A stretch of 64,000 nucleotides of DNA from NCBI GenBank assembly GCA_918797485.1, contig CAKKNE010000006.1, positions 186,001 through 250,000 of the forward strand. Direction: 5' to 3'. How positions within the stretch are numbered: position 1 is the first letter of the stretch; each line of letters opens with the position of its first letter. Below are positions 37,717-46,995 of the stretch, one piece after another. The position numbers were made by a program, and so were the translations under genes. Source of the DNA: Pelagomonas calceolata. Its lineage: Eukaryota; Sar; Pelagophyceae; Pelagomonadales; Pelagomonadaceae. The notes under the pieces are model-generated. The model saw only the letters and a program-made list of their open reading frames with translations. It made no database searches and was not told where the DNA came from.

Positions 37717-37839
37717 ATGGCCGAGCTCGTCGGCGAGGCGCTGGCGCCGGGCGCCGGCGCCGCCATGGTCACGCCCGAGGCCTCGCCGGGCCTGACGCCG
37801 TGCGGCTGCCGCATCCTGCCGACGCAATTCTTCCAGTGA
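37717..37839 (+). CDS. Possible 40-residue small protein
   Basis: An ATG-initiated frame (MAELVGEALAPGAGAAMVTP..., ending CGCRILPTQFFQ) sits as a GC-rich island in the A/T-richer 37357-37913 gap. It could be a genuine short protein, a last exon or chance. Nothing else in the gap is recognised. Confidence 0.25.
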   Translation: MAELVGEALAPGAGAAMVTPEASPGLTPCGCRILPTQFFQ

Positions 37840-37913
37840 CCGCTCGGGACCCTCCTCCTCTGGAGGTTTCCCCCGGGCAAGCCTGCGAATCTGAACACTG
37901 TAACTACTAGCTA

Positions 37914-38744
37914 CTACGACAGCACAAGCCCCGAGACGTCGGGCGGCGGCGGCGGGGGCGGCTCCGCGTCAGCTTCCTCGTCGTCGGCTTCCTCGTCGTC
38001 GGCTTCGTCGTCGGACTCCGCCGCCGGCGGCAGGTCGCCGTCGGCTTCCTCGTCGTCGGACTCCGCCGGTGGCAGGTCGCCGTCGGCGAGGTACCCGCCC
38101 TCGGGCGCAGCGCGTGCCGCGCGCGCCTCGGCGCGCGCGGCCTCGCAGTCCGCGAGGAAGCGCGCCTCGGCGGCCGCGACGCCGTCGCCGTCGACCGCCG
38201 CCGCGTACGCCTCGAACGCGTCCGCGTTCAGCGCGAAGAAGGCTCCGCCCGACGCGAAGGGCGCCAGCAGCAGCTCCGCGTCCCGTACCAAACCGGCGAT
38301 GCGCAGCGCGGCGGCCAGCGCCTCCGCCGTGTTCAGGTAGAGCGGCTTGCCGTAGTTCACCTCGTTGGCGGCCACGAGGAACGGCAGCCGCCGCCGGAGC
38401 TCGGGCCGGCCGAGCGCCGAGAAGGGCACGGCGTCGAGGCCGCGCCAGGAGCAGTTCACGCCCGCGAGGCCCTGGGCCGCTATGATGGGCGCGTCCGCCG
38501 GCGACAGGACTTGGGGGGCGTCCGCCGCGAGGACGATCCCCCGGAAGGCCGCGCGCGCGTCGAGCCGGCGCGCCAGGCCCTGGCGGACGAGCTTCGAGCC
38601 GCTGTCGCGCCGCGCGTCGTTCTGCGAGAACTCCCAGAGGCAGACGCGCGTCGCCAGCGGCGACGGTTGTGCCGCGGCGGCGCCGCCCCGGCCGCGGCCG
38701 CCCCGGCCGCGGCCGCGGCCGCGGCCGCGCCTCCCGCCGGCCAT
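37914..38744 (-). CDS. TSR3: 18S rRNA aminocarboxypropyltransferase TSR3
   Basis: 276 residues. TSR3 transfers the aminocarboxypropyl group of S-adenosylmethionine to the hypermodified pseudouridine of 18S rRNA late in 40S assembly. The RGRGRGRG N-terminus is RNA-binding-like. The body has FSQNDARRDSGSKLVRQGL, SPADAPIIAAQGLAGVNCSW, LPFLVAANEVNYGKPLYLN and TAEALAAALRIAG, all family signatures. It ends in an acidic tail with repeats of ESDDEEAD. NOB1 in the same window acts on the same rRNA. Confidence 0.92.
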   Translation of the reverse strand: MAGGRRGRGRGRGRGGRGRGGAAAAQPSPLATRVCLWEFSQNDARRDSGSKLVRQGLARRLDARAAFRGIVLAADAPQVLSPADAPIIAAQGLAGVNCSWRGLDAVPFSALGRPELRRRLPFLVAANEVNYGKPLYLNTAEALAAALRIAGLVRDAELLLAPFASGGAFFALNADAFEAYAAAVDGDGVAAAEARFLADCEAARAEARAARAAPEGGYLADGDLPPAESDDEEADGDLPPAAESDDEADDEEADDEEADAEPPPPPPPDVSGLVLS

Positions 38745-38948
38745 CAGGCTGCGCGATGGAGGTGCTTGCAGCCACCTTGTGCAATGCGCGGCGACTGGTG
38801 ATTTGTTGCGTTTGGAAAGCGCTGGCCGCAATCAATCATCACGTGGCACGCCCTCGACGCGGCACAGGTGCGCTAGTTTTGTCTCTTGAGCTGCTTGCCA
38901 TTTTGTCAGAGCAGCTCTCACACGAGGTGGCACCGCCGCATTGCAAGC

Positions 38949-39672
38949 ATGCGTGCAGAACGCCTTCTCGCAGGCGTCCTCGCGACGGCTGCAGCCTTGA
39001 GCCCCACGGCCACGCGCCGCCAGCTGGCTGGCGGGCTCGCCGGCGGAGGCCTTGCCTTGGTCGCGCCGCCAGCTTTAGCCGCCGACGTCCTCGAGATCCC
39101 GCCGGCGACGACGAAGATGGGCGGCCTCCTCGAGAAGTACGCGGACGCGACGCGCGGCGCCGAAAACTCGTACGAACCCCTGCACGCCGTAGGCGCCGGC
39201 TCGCCGTCGACGCGGACGTCGTGACGAAGTACAGGCCGCGCCCGACTCGCGCCGCGCGCAGGTGAACCGCGGCTTCCGCCTCTTGAAGCCGACGACCTGG
39301 AACCAGTTCGACGGCGAGCCCGGCGCCTATGATGTCAGATGGGTCGACGTCGTCGCGCCCGCGGAGAGCGTGACGCTGTCGACGTCTTCCTACAATGCCG
39401 GCCAGAGCATCGAGGACCTCGCGGCCGTCGATAAATTAGGAGCGAAGCTTGCGGCCGCGCGCGGGACGCTGACGGGGGCGCGCGCGCGGCGGAGCGACTC
39501 CATCCTCTTCTACGACTACTCGTTCAGTGGAGAGGGGCGCAGGGAGCTGTTGACCATGTGCGTGCACAAGGGGCGGCTCTGGCAGCTCACGGCCAAGGCG
39601 CCCGAGGCGTCCTGGGGCAAGCGCGAGGCGCTGTACCTGAACGTCGTCGGGTCCTTCGTGCCGAAGCTCTAG
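38949..39672 (+). CDS. PsbP-domain thylakoid-lumen protein, two exons
   Basis: Exons 38949-39188 and 39262-39672 give 216 residues. PsbP-like proteins of the lumen assist photosystem II/I assembly or oxygen evolution. The N-terminus is hydrophobic, then a twin-arginine lumen signal follows (TRRQLAGGLAGGGLALVAPPALA) with an AxA cleavage site. The PsbP fold follows: NRGFRLLKPTTWNQFDGEPG, WVDVVAPAESVTLSTSS and GRLWQLTAKAPEASW...VVGSFVPKL. The intron is needed to join the signal to the fold. No paralogue allows a check on the few residues beside the junction. Confidence 0.82.
39189..39261 (+). other. 73-bp GT-AG intron of the PsbP-like gene
   Basis: Donor GTAGGCGC, acceptor CGCGCAG, downstream exon starting GTGAACCG. 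It joins EPLHA to VNRGFRLLKP in phase 0. No introner body is recognisable, but the CGCGCAG end resembles the CGC-type terminus at 41401. Confidence 0.7.
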
Positions 39673-39884
39673 CGTGTAAGAAGTGTGGTCCCTCCTGCCG
39701 ACGAGGGTTGCGGCTGCTGTACTTATGCTAGAGCCCCCCGCGACACGCGCCCCGCCTACCTGCACGCGGAGCACGTAGCGCGCCCGCCCGCGTGGGGCTC
39801 TTCTCCTCGACCATCGCCACTTCCTCGGACGGCGGCATCTCAGCGTCGCAATCCCTCTTGTCTCTGGCTCGTCGCGGGCGGTAG

Positions 39885-40212
39885 CTGTGGCAAGGGCTAT
39901 TACGACGAAGCTGAAAACTGCGTGAAGCAAGACACGGCGAACTGCTGCAAGTGCCCAAAGGACCCTAAGTCGTTCAACTACAAAGGGTGCAACTGCGTGG
40001 AAAAGGAGCGGTACTGTTCTGGGGATCTGGAGGAGTACCAATTAGTGTCGGGGGGGTCCGCGCCGGAGTTGTTTGACAATCTGGAGGACGCGCCGGAGTT
40101 GTTAGACGACCCGGAGGACGAGGGCGGCAAGGGCGACAAGGGCGAGAAGGGCGAAAAGAAGGGCAAAAAGGAAAAGAAGGGCAAAAAGGAAAAGAAGGGT
40201 AAGAAGCGCTAA
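39885..40212 (+). CDS. Possible 3' exon: Cys-rich then Lys-rich tail
   Basis: An open frame without any ATG encodes a Cys-rich part (CGKGYYDEAENC, NCCKCPKDPKSF, GCNCVEKERYC), an acidic repeat (APELFDNLED, APELLDDPED) and a highly charged GEKKGKKEKKGKKEKKGKKR end. The amino-acid order is non-random and suggests a real exon behind an AG at 39883-39884. I cannot find the first exon in the 210 bp after the PsbP-like stop. Confidence 0.35.
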
Positions 40213-40680
40213 AGCCGCCGCGAGGCCGCCCGCGAACAAGGTCGCGCGCCGCGCGGAAATTAACCGGGCGCGCGCCGTCGACGGCGTCTGAAATTCGGTA
40301 TCCTCGCAGGCCGCGGGCGGACGCCTCGACACCAAGAGCCCGGCGCGGGGGCGCCGCCGGGAGACGCCTATGTACACACGCCGTCGCGGAGACGACGGCA
40401 TCGACTTTCCCTTCCCCCCCTGTACCTGACGACGCAAGACCGACACCGCCGCGCATGACTGACCCCCACCGTTTTTCCGGCACAAGGGGTCACGACCAGG
40501 CGACGCTCGTATCTAGCACGCAAGACGCCACACGCTGAAGCCAAATCGTCCCTGGGAGTCCCGAGCCTGCCCGCGTAATCTCATGACTTCGAAAAGACTA
40601 GACCCCCGGCGGCGCCGTCGACCTCTTGAGGACGACGGCGTGCGTCCTCCCCGCGTCGAGTGGAGAGTAGGAGTCAAAAA
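40213..40680. other. Intergenic region
   Basis: It lies between the end of the Lys-rich exon and the end of the convergent TBCCD1 gene. It has scattered short frames only. Nothing is recognised. Confidence 0.5.
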
Positions 40681-42213
40681 TTAGGCCGGCCGCGCCGGAA
40701 ACCGGAGGAGGTCGACGACGTCGCGGAGCTCGGCGCCCTCGCGGACCAGCCATGTCGCGAAGGCCCCGCGCGCGGCGGCGGCGACCTGTGTGGAAATCAA
40801 ATTTCGGGCGCCCCACGCAATTTTCTCCGTAGCTGCGTCTGCTCGATGGCGTGAAGTTTCCAGGCCATCGACGCGACATCATCGCCGTGACCGCACGCCA
40901 TCGACGCGATATTTTCTCCGTAGCTGCGTCTGCTCGATGGCGTGAAGTTTCCAGGCCATCACAACCTAACTCACTGGTTGATTTCCACACAGATCGCGAC
41001 CGCGGCGGCGCGGTCGGGGCCGAGGCGCGTGGCCCCGGCGAGCGCCGCGCGCGCGCGGTCGGCCCGCGCGTGGCGCGCGTCCAGGGCTGCGACATGGTCC
41101 GCAGGCAGCGGCAGCGGCGGCGGCTCGGCGGCCCCGCGCCCGGGCGGGCGCAGCAGCGCGGCCGCGTGTCTCCGTGGCGAGGAGCCGGGCGGCGCGGGCG
41201 CCGCGAGCGGCCGGCGCCGCGGCGCCCCCGGGGCGAGGGCGAGCGGCGCGTCCCAGCGGTTCGGCGCGCGGGGCGGCAGCAGCCCCGCCGCCGCGGCGTC
41301 ACGCGCAAGGCCGTCGTAGGCCGCGGCGAGCGGCTCGAGTGCCGCCGGCGCCCCGCCGACGCAGAGCGGCGCGGCCGGCGTGAAGAGGCGCAGCGTCGAC
41401 CTGCGCGCGAATCAACGGTGAGTCGGGGAGAACCGCGAAAAGCGCCGTAAAATTTGATTCGTGCGCTGGCGCCGACTCCGCCGACGCGTCGACGACGACG
41501 CGGTGCGCCGCCGCGGCCAGCACGCATCGCGCGCAGTGCGTCAGCGACGCGACGCGCGCCGCGCCGACGTAGACCAAGCAGTCGACGCAGGCCACGACGC
41601 GCACGCAGCGCACATGATTCGGCACGTAGACACGGCAGTCGCGGCACCGCTCCACGAGAATCGAACATTGGTTTTCATCGACGACGACGACGCTTGACCG
41701 CTTGGAAATGACGACGTCGTCTTCAGATACGTCCTCGAAGAGCGTCTCGGTCAAGGCGCCCGCGACGGGGGCCGTGGCGCGGACCGCGGCGGCCGCGCGC
41801 CGCTCGCGCTTCGCGTGGGGCGCCTCGTCCTCGGCGGCCGCGCGCGTTTGGATGCGGGCCTCGTCCTCGACGACCGCGGGCGCCCGCGACGCCGCGAGCG
41901 CCGCGCGCGTGCCCACGAAGGCCGCGAGGGCCGCGCAGGGCAGCGGCGCGTCCACGGACGCACTCTGATGGAGCGCCAACCCCACAAGCTCCCAGGAGAC
42001 CCGCGCCGACGGCTCGTCCCACCTTAATACATGCCACGCCGTCGAGACCCACGCCGGGTAGGGCGCGCGGTCGCCGCCGGCCTCCTTCCGCAGCGCGTCG
42101 CGGACGGCCGCGGCGTCGTCGAGCGTCAGTCGCTCCTCGGTCGTCGTCGCGCCGTCGGGGCCCCAGCACCAGAGCTGCGTGACCTCGGGCCGCAGTCGGC
42201 CGCGCGGCTCCAT
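40681..42213 (-). CDS. TBCCD1: TBCC-domain protein TBCCD1, three exons
   Basis: Exons 42213-41477, 41400-41001 and 40785-40681 give 413 residues. TBCCD1 is a centrosome/basal-body protein related to tubulin cofactor C and needed for organelle positioning. The TBCC beta-helix is clear: SSVVVVDENQCSILVERC, DCRVYVPNHVRCVRVVAC and THCARCVLAAAAHRVVVD. Splicing adds ESTLRLFTPAAPLCVGG, then PPRAPNRWDAPLAL (cf. the N-x-WD-x-P of TBCCD1) and the terminal FATWLVREGAELRDVVDLL. Each junction restores a family motif, and both introns are introners. The N-terminal region is shorter than in animals. Confidence 0.88.
40786..40992 (-). mobile_element. Introner element, antisense, 207 bp with internal duplication
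   Basis: Ends CTGTGTGGAAATCAA and TTGATTTCCACACAG are a perfect inverted repeat. The gene-strand flanks are GTCGCGAT and GTCGCCGC (5/8). The intron is 40786-41000. The body lies antisense to the gene and contains a ~55-bp segment (TTTTCTCCGTAGCTGCGTCT...) twice in tandem, at about 40831 and 40913. Confidence 0.92.
41401..41468 (-). mobile_element. Minimal introner element, 68 bp, CGC-type ends
   Basis: Gene-strand ends are CAGCGCACGAATCAA and TTGATTCGCGCGCAG. The few internal bases keep the family start (AATTTTACGGCGC) and end (CCGACTCACCG). Flanks are GTCGGCGC and GTCGACGC (7/8). The intron is 41401-41476, 76 bp. It restores DASAESTLRLFTP. Confidence 0.92.
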
Positions 42214-42674
42214 TGGTCCAAGTTTCAACGGTTTAGCCCAGCTTCTTGGGAGGACCAGTAGACCCCTATCGCCAGCTATAACCCGACTCTGGTTCGCGCC
42301 CGCGCCCGTCAAGGCGCTTTTGCACTGCAGCCTCCCCCAATTGCTCCCGACAGTTGCGTTTCGCCCCTGTCGTCACGCGAAACTTGTGTGTAGCGCGTTG
42401 ACAAAGCAAGAGCTCTTTGGATCTCGCAGGATCTCGCACAAGCACTGTGTTTTGTTAATCGGCGGCTGATTCTAGTGTCTTACAGGACGCTAGCAAGCGG
42501 GAGAGGCAGAGGACAAAAGCTTTTTTGACACATTGTACCGCGCTTGTGGATACCCGTTGTACCGCAGCGCTTTGTTTTCGTCACCCATTTCATGTTGGCT
42601 GCCAACAACCAAAATTCTGACGTCTTCAGGTAGCTTTCAGCATTACAGAGCAAGACCACTTGTGCTACATCATC
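42214..42674. other. Divergent intergenic region
   Basis: It contains CGCTTTTGCACTGCAGCC near 42315 and an A/T-rich segment 42470-42660 with TTGTACCGC twice (42533, 42559). It is probably the promoters of the TBCCD1 and MYND genes. Confidence 0.45.
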
Positions 42675-43616
42675 ATGGCATCCTTCGATAAACCACCACA
42701 AACGACAGCGTCGGCCGTGGGCCTGCTGCGCACGCTCGCCCGCGACGAGCAGAAGAAGCTCGCCCAGCTCCGAGCGGCGGGCGGCGCCGCAGACGACATA
42801 GCCGCCGCAGAAACGCGCGTGCGCGACCTGACGGCCAAGCTCAGCGCGGCGGCGTCGGTCGGCGGCGGCGCGGCGGCGCGCGCCAGGCAGGTCGGGGGCG
42901 ACGGCACCGAGGTGCACGTCGGCGCCGCGATGACTGACGCGGAGCTGGCGGCCGCGCGGCGCGCGCGGCCGGACGAGGCGCCAACCGGCGCGTGCGCGGC
43001 CTGCGGGGCTCAGACTGCGCGCTCGGCCCGGACGGGCCGCATCTCGTCGTTCTTCTGCTCCGCTGCGTGCCAGAAGCGCGGCTGGCGCGCGCACCTCGAG
43101 CGCGCGCGGGCGGCGGACGCGGCGGAACGCGCGCGCCGGCGCCGCGACGTCAAGGACGCCGCGGCCGCGGCGCGCGAGGCCGAGGCAACGCGGCGGCGGG
43201 TGGAAAAAGACACCGCGTACGACATGGACTGCCTCGGCGTGATCCGCGGCGGATGCGCCGCGACGGACTGCCCCGCGTACGTGCAGAAGCGGGGCGCGCC
43301 GCGGTCCGTCAGACCGCGCGCGCGCGCGGACGGGAGCATCGAGGACGGCGTCTGGGCGTGGAACCGCGTCGACCACCTCGTGTGCGCGCGGTGCGGCGCC
43401 CCGGCGGGCGCGCACGCGGACGTCACGCAGGAGGTCGAGGCGCGGCACCGGGGACGCGTGGCGTCGAAGCCCGCGGCCTGGCCGCGGAGAAGCCTCGGCG
43501 CCGCCGCGGATGCGCCGGTCGGGCGCGCCGGTCGCGCGGTCCAGCGGGGCGCCGCCGCGTCGGACTCTTCTGGCTCGGAGTCGGACTCCGACGCGACGGT
43601 CGAGCTGGCGGGGTAG
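42675..43616 (+). CDS. MYND-finger protein
   Basis: 313 residues. A helical Ala-rich N-terminus is followed by a MYND-like finger (CAACGAQTARS...FFCSAACQKRGWRAH), a basic coiled stretch and a second Cys cluster (CLGVIRGGCAATDCPAY...CARCGAPAG). That resembles a C-terminal zinc domain of algal proteins of unknown role. It ends in SDSSGSESDSDATVELAG. The last ~27 bp before the stop are repeated just after it (43621-43647), so a tandem duplication spans the stop codon. The function is unknown. Confidence 0.7.
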   Translation: MASFDKPPQTTASAVGLLRTLARDEQKKLAQLRAAGGAADDIAAAETRVRDLTAKLSAAASVGGGAAARARQVGGDGTEVHVGAAMTDAELAAARRARPDEAPTGACAACGAQTARSARTGRISSFFCSAACQKRGWRAHLERARAADAAERARRRRDVKDAAAAAREAEATRRRVEKDTAYDMDCLGVIRGGCAATDCPAYVQKRGAPRSVRPRARADGSIEDGVWAWNRVDHLVCARCGAPAGAHADVTQEVEARHRGRVASKPAAWPRRSLGAAADAPVGRAGRAVQRGAAASDSSGSESDSDATVELAG

Positions 43617-43704
43617 GTCTCCGACGCGACGGTCGGGCTGGCGGGGGTGGTGAGTGATGTGTGATAAATATGGAGGTTTTATGTTCGGGGGCCCCGGGGG
43701 CCTA

Positions 43705-45702
43705 CTACTCGGCATCCCAATCGTCCTCGACGAAGTTGGCGTCGGGCTTGACGGCGCCGAAGCCACCAATCGGCCCGCTGGCGCGCGCGGGCGCCGGCTT
43801 CGCGGGCGACGCGTCCCAGTCGTCCTCGACGAAGTTCGCGTCGGGCTTGATCGCGTTCGCGAAGAGCGACTTGATCTCGTCGTTTGGCGCGGCAGCCTTC
43901 TCCTTCCTTGCTTTTTTCTCGGCTTTTCGCCGGCGCTTCTCCTCCTTGGCCTTCTTCTTCGCGGCCTTCTCGGCCTCGTCGCGGGCGCCCTGGACGGAGG
44001 CCTTGCGCGCGAGGCGCTCTCGCTCCTTGGCGAGCGTCGCGATGACGTCCTCGGTCGACTCCTCGTGGTCGTCCGCCGCCAGCGGCGTATCCGCCGGCGG
44101 CGGCGCCTCCTTCGGGGCCCGCTTGGACTTGGACTTGGACTTGGCCGGCCGCTCGCCGCGCGCGAGGCGCCGCGCGAGCGCCGACGGGGGCTTCTTCTTG
44201 GGCTTGTCGTCGTTCCAGTCGATGGCCAGCTCGTCGCCGCCGACGCCGCGCCGCGCGATGCGGACCGGGGTCTTGCTCTTCGTGGGAGCTGAGGGAGGCG
44301 CCTGTTGGACGGGCGCGGGCGCGGCCTCGGGCGTCGCGGCCTTTGTCTCGGGCGTCTTCGCCGGCGATGGGGCGGCCTTCGGCGACGGGGCGAAGCGCTT
44401 CGCCTCGAAGCGGTCGTCGGACTCGTCGAGGGCCGGCCGCACGATCTCGGTGCCCAGGTCGATCTCGTCGTCGAAGAGCGGGCTCGCGATGGGCGTCGTC
44501 GACTTGCGCTCCTTGCGCTGGCGCGGCGTCGGGTCGTCGTCGCGGTCCCGTCGGTCGCGGTCGTCGTCGCGGCGGCGGTCGCGGCGGTCGCGGTCGTCGG
44601 CGCGGTCATCGCGGCGGCGGTCGCGATCGCGTTCGCGGTCGCGGTCGTCGTCGCGGCGGTCTCGGCGGTCGCGCTCGTCCCGGCGGCGATCGTCCCGCTC
44701 GTCGTCGCGGCGGCGCTCACGGTCGTCGTCGCGGCGGCGGTCGTCGCGGTCGCGGCGCCTCGGCGGGCTGTCGAGCTCGTCTTGGTCGTCATCATGGCCT
44801 CGTTTGGGCGGCACGAAGTCGTACGCGTCGCGCTGCGGCCGCTCGCGCCGCGGCTTTTCGCGCTTGGGCGGTTCGCGGTCGTAGAGGATGTCGTCCATCT
44901 CGGCGTTCAGCGCGTCCAGGTCGTCGGCGTCGTCGTCGTACCGGTCGTGGCGCCCGCGGTTGGGCGACGCGGCGAGGCCGAGCTCGGGCGCGCGGCGGCG
45001 CTCGCGCTCGCGGCGCTCGCGGTCGCTGTAGCGCGTGCTGTCGAGGCTTTCGCCGTCGTGCCGCCGGTCGCTGTACCTCGTGCCGTCGAGGTCGTTGTCG
45101 TCGCGGCGTCGCTCGCGGCGCTCGCCGCGCCGCGGCTCTTCGTCTTGCTCGTCGCGGCGTTTCTCCCGGCGTTTCTCGCGGCTCTTGTGGCGCGGCTCGT
45201 CGAGGCTGTCCTGATGGTCGTCGCGACGTTTCTCGCGGCTCTTCGCACCATCATCAAAGTCGTAGAGGTCGTCGCCGTCGGCGTCCTCGTAGAGGGACCG
45301 GTACTCGTCCTCGGCGCCGCCGACCGGCTTCTCGCGCTGCGGCACGTTCAAAGGTTTCCCGCCCGACTTCCGCTCGTCATCAACCAAACGCTGGAGGCCC
45401 TCGACCCACGTCTTCTTCCCGGCCGCGTCGCTCGCGTGCAAGACGTAGCTCCGCGACGGGTGCTCGACCACGAAGAGCGCCGGCCCCGCGTCCCGCACGG
45501 CCTCGACGTCCCCCAAAAAGAGCCAGCCGCGCGGCTCCGCGTCGGCCTCGCGCCGGTAATAGCAGAGCGCCAGCCGCGGCTCGTCGCCCCGCTGCGGCGC
45601 GATCTCCTCGACCCGGAAGAAGCGCTTCTGCGTCCGCACGAGCAAACTCTGCTTCTTGCCCTCCTTCTTCAGGTAGCCACTGAGGTGCGTGGCGGGGGCC
45701 AT
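43705..45702 (-). CDS. PH-domain protein with Arg/Asp repeats
   Basis: 665 residues from ATG 45702. The N-terminal PH domain (about 5-115) has HLSGYLKKEGKKQSLLVRTQ, KRFFRVE, LCYYRRE and YVLHASDAAGKKTWVEGL, the typical start and final Trp helix. It predicts phosphoinositide or membrane binding. A ~300-residue low-complexity region of alternating Arg and Asp follows, then a basic Lys/Ala region. The end has two copies of the acidic motif KPDANFVEDDWDA (the last 50 residues), which look like short linear binding motifs for a trafficking adaptor. That is inference. The upstream frame to 46029 lacks support. Confidence 0.75.
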   Translation of the reverse strand: MAPATHLSGYLKKEGKKQSLLVRTQKRFFRVEEIAPQRGDEPRLALCYYRREADAEPRGWLFLGDVEAVRDAGPALFVVEHPSRSYVLHASDAAGKKTWVEGLQRLVDDERKSGGKPLNVPQREKPVGGAEDEYRSLYEDADGDDLYDFDDGAKSREKRRDDHQDSLDEPRHKSREKRREKRRDEQDEEPRRGERRERRRDDNDLDGTRYSDRRHDGESLDSTRYSDRERRERERRRAPELGLAASPNRGRHDRYDDDADDLDALNAEMDDILYDREPPKREKPRRERPQRDAYDFVPPKRGHDDDQDELDSPPRRRDRDDRRRDDDRERRRDDERDDRRRDERDRRDRRDDDRDRERDRDRRRDDRADDRDRRDRRRDDDRDRRDRDDDPTPRQRKERKSTTPIASPLFDDEIDLGTEIVRPALDESDDRFEAKRFAPSPKAAPSPAKTPETKAATPEAAPAPVQQAPPSAPTKSKTPVRIARRGVGGDELAIDWNDDKPKKKPPSALARRLARGERPAKSKSKSKRAPKEAPPPADTPLAADDHEESTEDVIATLAKERERLARKASVQGARDEAEKAAKKKAKEEKRRRKAEKKARKEKAAAPNDEIKSLFANAIKPDANFVEDDWDASPAKPAPARASGPIGGFGAVKPDANFVEDDWDAE

Positions 45703-46095
45703 TGTCACTGGGTGCTCTTGGCTGCCGCTGTCTGTCTGTGGGTGTGGGGGCTGCCCGTCGGCTGCTATGTGCGTGCTGCTGGATGTGGGCAGCGCGCGGA
45801 CTGTCGCGTCGCGCGCACGGCTGCCTGTGCACCTGTAATTGCGGCTCCACGGCGGTAAAAGCGCTCCACCTTCGCGGAGGCAATAACCGTTATGGTGGGG
45901 GGGTCGTGACATGCGAGCTCGTCCAGGGACGGCTCGTAGGGCTCTCGACCTGAGCCGTAAGTAAGGAGCGCTCAGACCGTCGCCGCGACGTCCGACCGGC
46001 GGCGCGCGCGGCGACTCGGAGAATCGCAAACCCAGATCCCATCGACCGGGCCGAGGAGGGACTAGTAAACGAAAGAAACGGTTACCACAAAACGC
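45703..46095. other. Intergenic region
   Basis: It is upstream of the PH gene and downstream of the membrane-protein gene on the same strand. CTGCTATGTGCGTGCTGCTGG near 45765 fits the GCTGC promoter pattern. Nothing else is seen. Confidence 0.45.
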
Positions 46096-46704
46096 TCACG
46101 CGGCCTTCTTCTTGACCGGACTCAGGTAGAGGCTGAGCTTGCGCGCCTTGCTCTCGGCCATTTCCGAGCCGAGCGAGAAGGCGCGGCCCCAGTATTTTGC
46201 TTTTTTCCGCAGCCAGTCGAGGCCGACGAAGTAGAAGCCCAATGCCACAACCACGGCCGCACTACTACGCGTCGCGTAGTAGTACTCTTCAGCCATTTCC
46301 GTCGCGAACTCGACGACGGCGCGGTCCTCGACCCAGTTCAACACGAGATCGTCGACCGTCGTTAAAGCTCGGAACTCCCTCAAAGCGCCGGCAAGCGTCA
46401 CCCACGCGAAGATCGTATGGCATTGGGCAATGGACTCTAAAGCTTCCGTGAGCTCGGCGCGCGCGCATTGGGTGGTGGTGCGCTTCACGAGCCGCGAAAT
46501 GCGGCGCGCCGCGTCCAACAAGAAGACGCCGTAGGCGCAGCTGTCGAGGCACCCGGGCGCCTTCATCCGTAACGTTTCGACCACCGCCAGTGCGAAGAAG
46601 GCGTAGCCCGAGAACCGTAAGGCTGCGCGACAGAATAATAAAACCTCGGCATTCCTTCTTACATAGGCGTCGTCGTCGTCGGGCTCCGGGGTTTGTTGTC
46701 GCAT
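46096..46704 (-). CDS. Predicted membrane protein of unknown family
   Basis: 202 residues from ATG 46704. An acidic N-terminus is followed by about four hydrophobic or amphipathic segments (FSGYAFFALAVVETL, CAYGVFLLDAARRI, TIFAWVTLAGALREF, SAAVVVALGFYFVGLDWL) and a basic tail ending SPVKKKAA. The layout loosely recalls Pex11-like or other small peroxisomal and organelle membrane proteins, but I see no diagnostic motif. Confidence 0.6.
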   Translation of the reverse strand: MRQQTPEPDDDDAYVRRNAEVLLFCRAALRFSGYAFFALAVVETLRMKAPGCLDSCAYGVFLLDAARRISRLVKRTTTQCARAELTEALESIAQCHTIFAWVTLAGALREFRALTTVDDLVLNWVEDRAVVEFATEMAEEYYYATRSSAAVVVALGFYFVGLDWLRKKAKYWGRAFSLGSEMAESKARKLSLYLSPVKKKAA

Positions 46705-46995
46705 TGTCAGTTGCCCTGGCGCTGTTTGTTGCACGAACAGACAGCGCTTAATTCCTGGCGTTGAGTTGGGTATATATTCGATGAATAAGGCACAAATTCA
46801 GGAGTTGTGGTGGCTTTTTGTGCTGCGGATTCATCAACGGTAACATACTAGACTTTGCTGCGGTTTGTCGACGCGTTTTTTGTGGCTCGGGCCCTAGACG
46901 CTCGGGTTACGCTAGCATTGACGCATTAAGACGCGTATTTTGACGTGGGCAGCCAGTTCTACAAGCGCGCGGGCAGCCCGGTCCGCACGAGCACG

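Noticed and set aside
39436-40041. A 201-codon minus-strand frame with hydrophobic stretches
   Set aside because: It overlaps the PsbP-like exon antisense, has no domain, and its Met region lies in low-quality coding context.
40598-41668. A minus-strand frame ending LIFDSYSPLDAGRTHAVVLK that could be the true end of the TBCCD1 gene
   Set aside because: The spliced frame ending FATWLVREGAELRDVVDLL matches the known C-terminus of TBCCD1, and the alternative runs through an introner.
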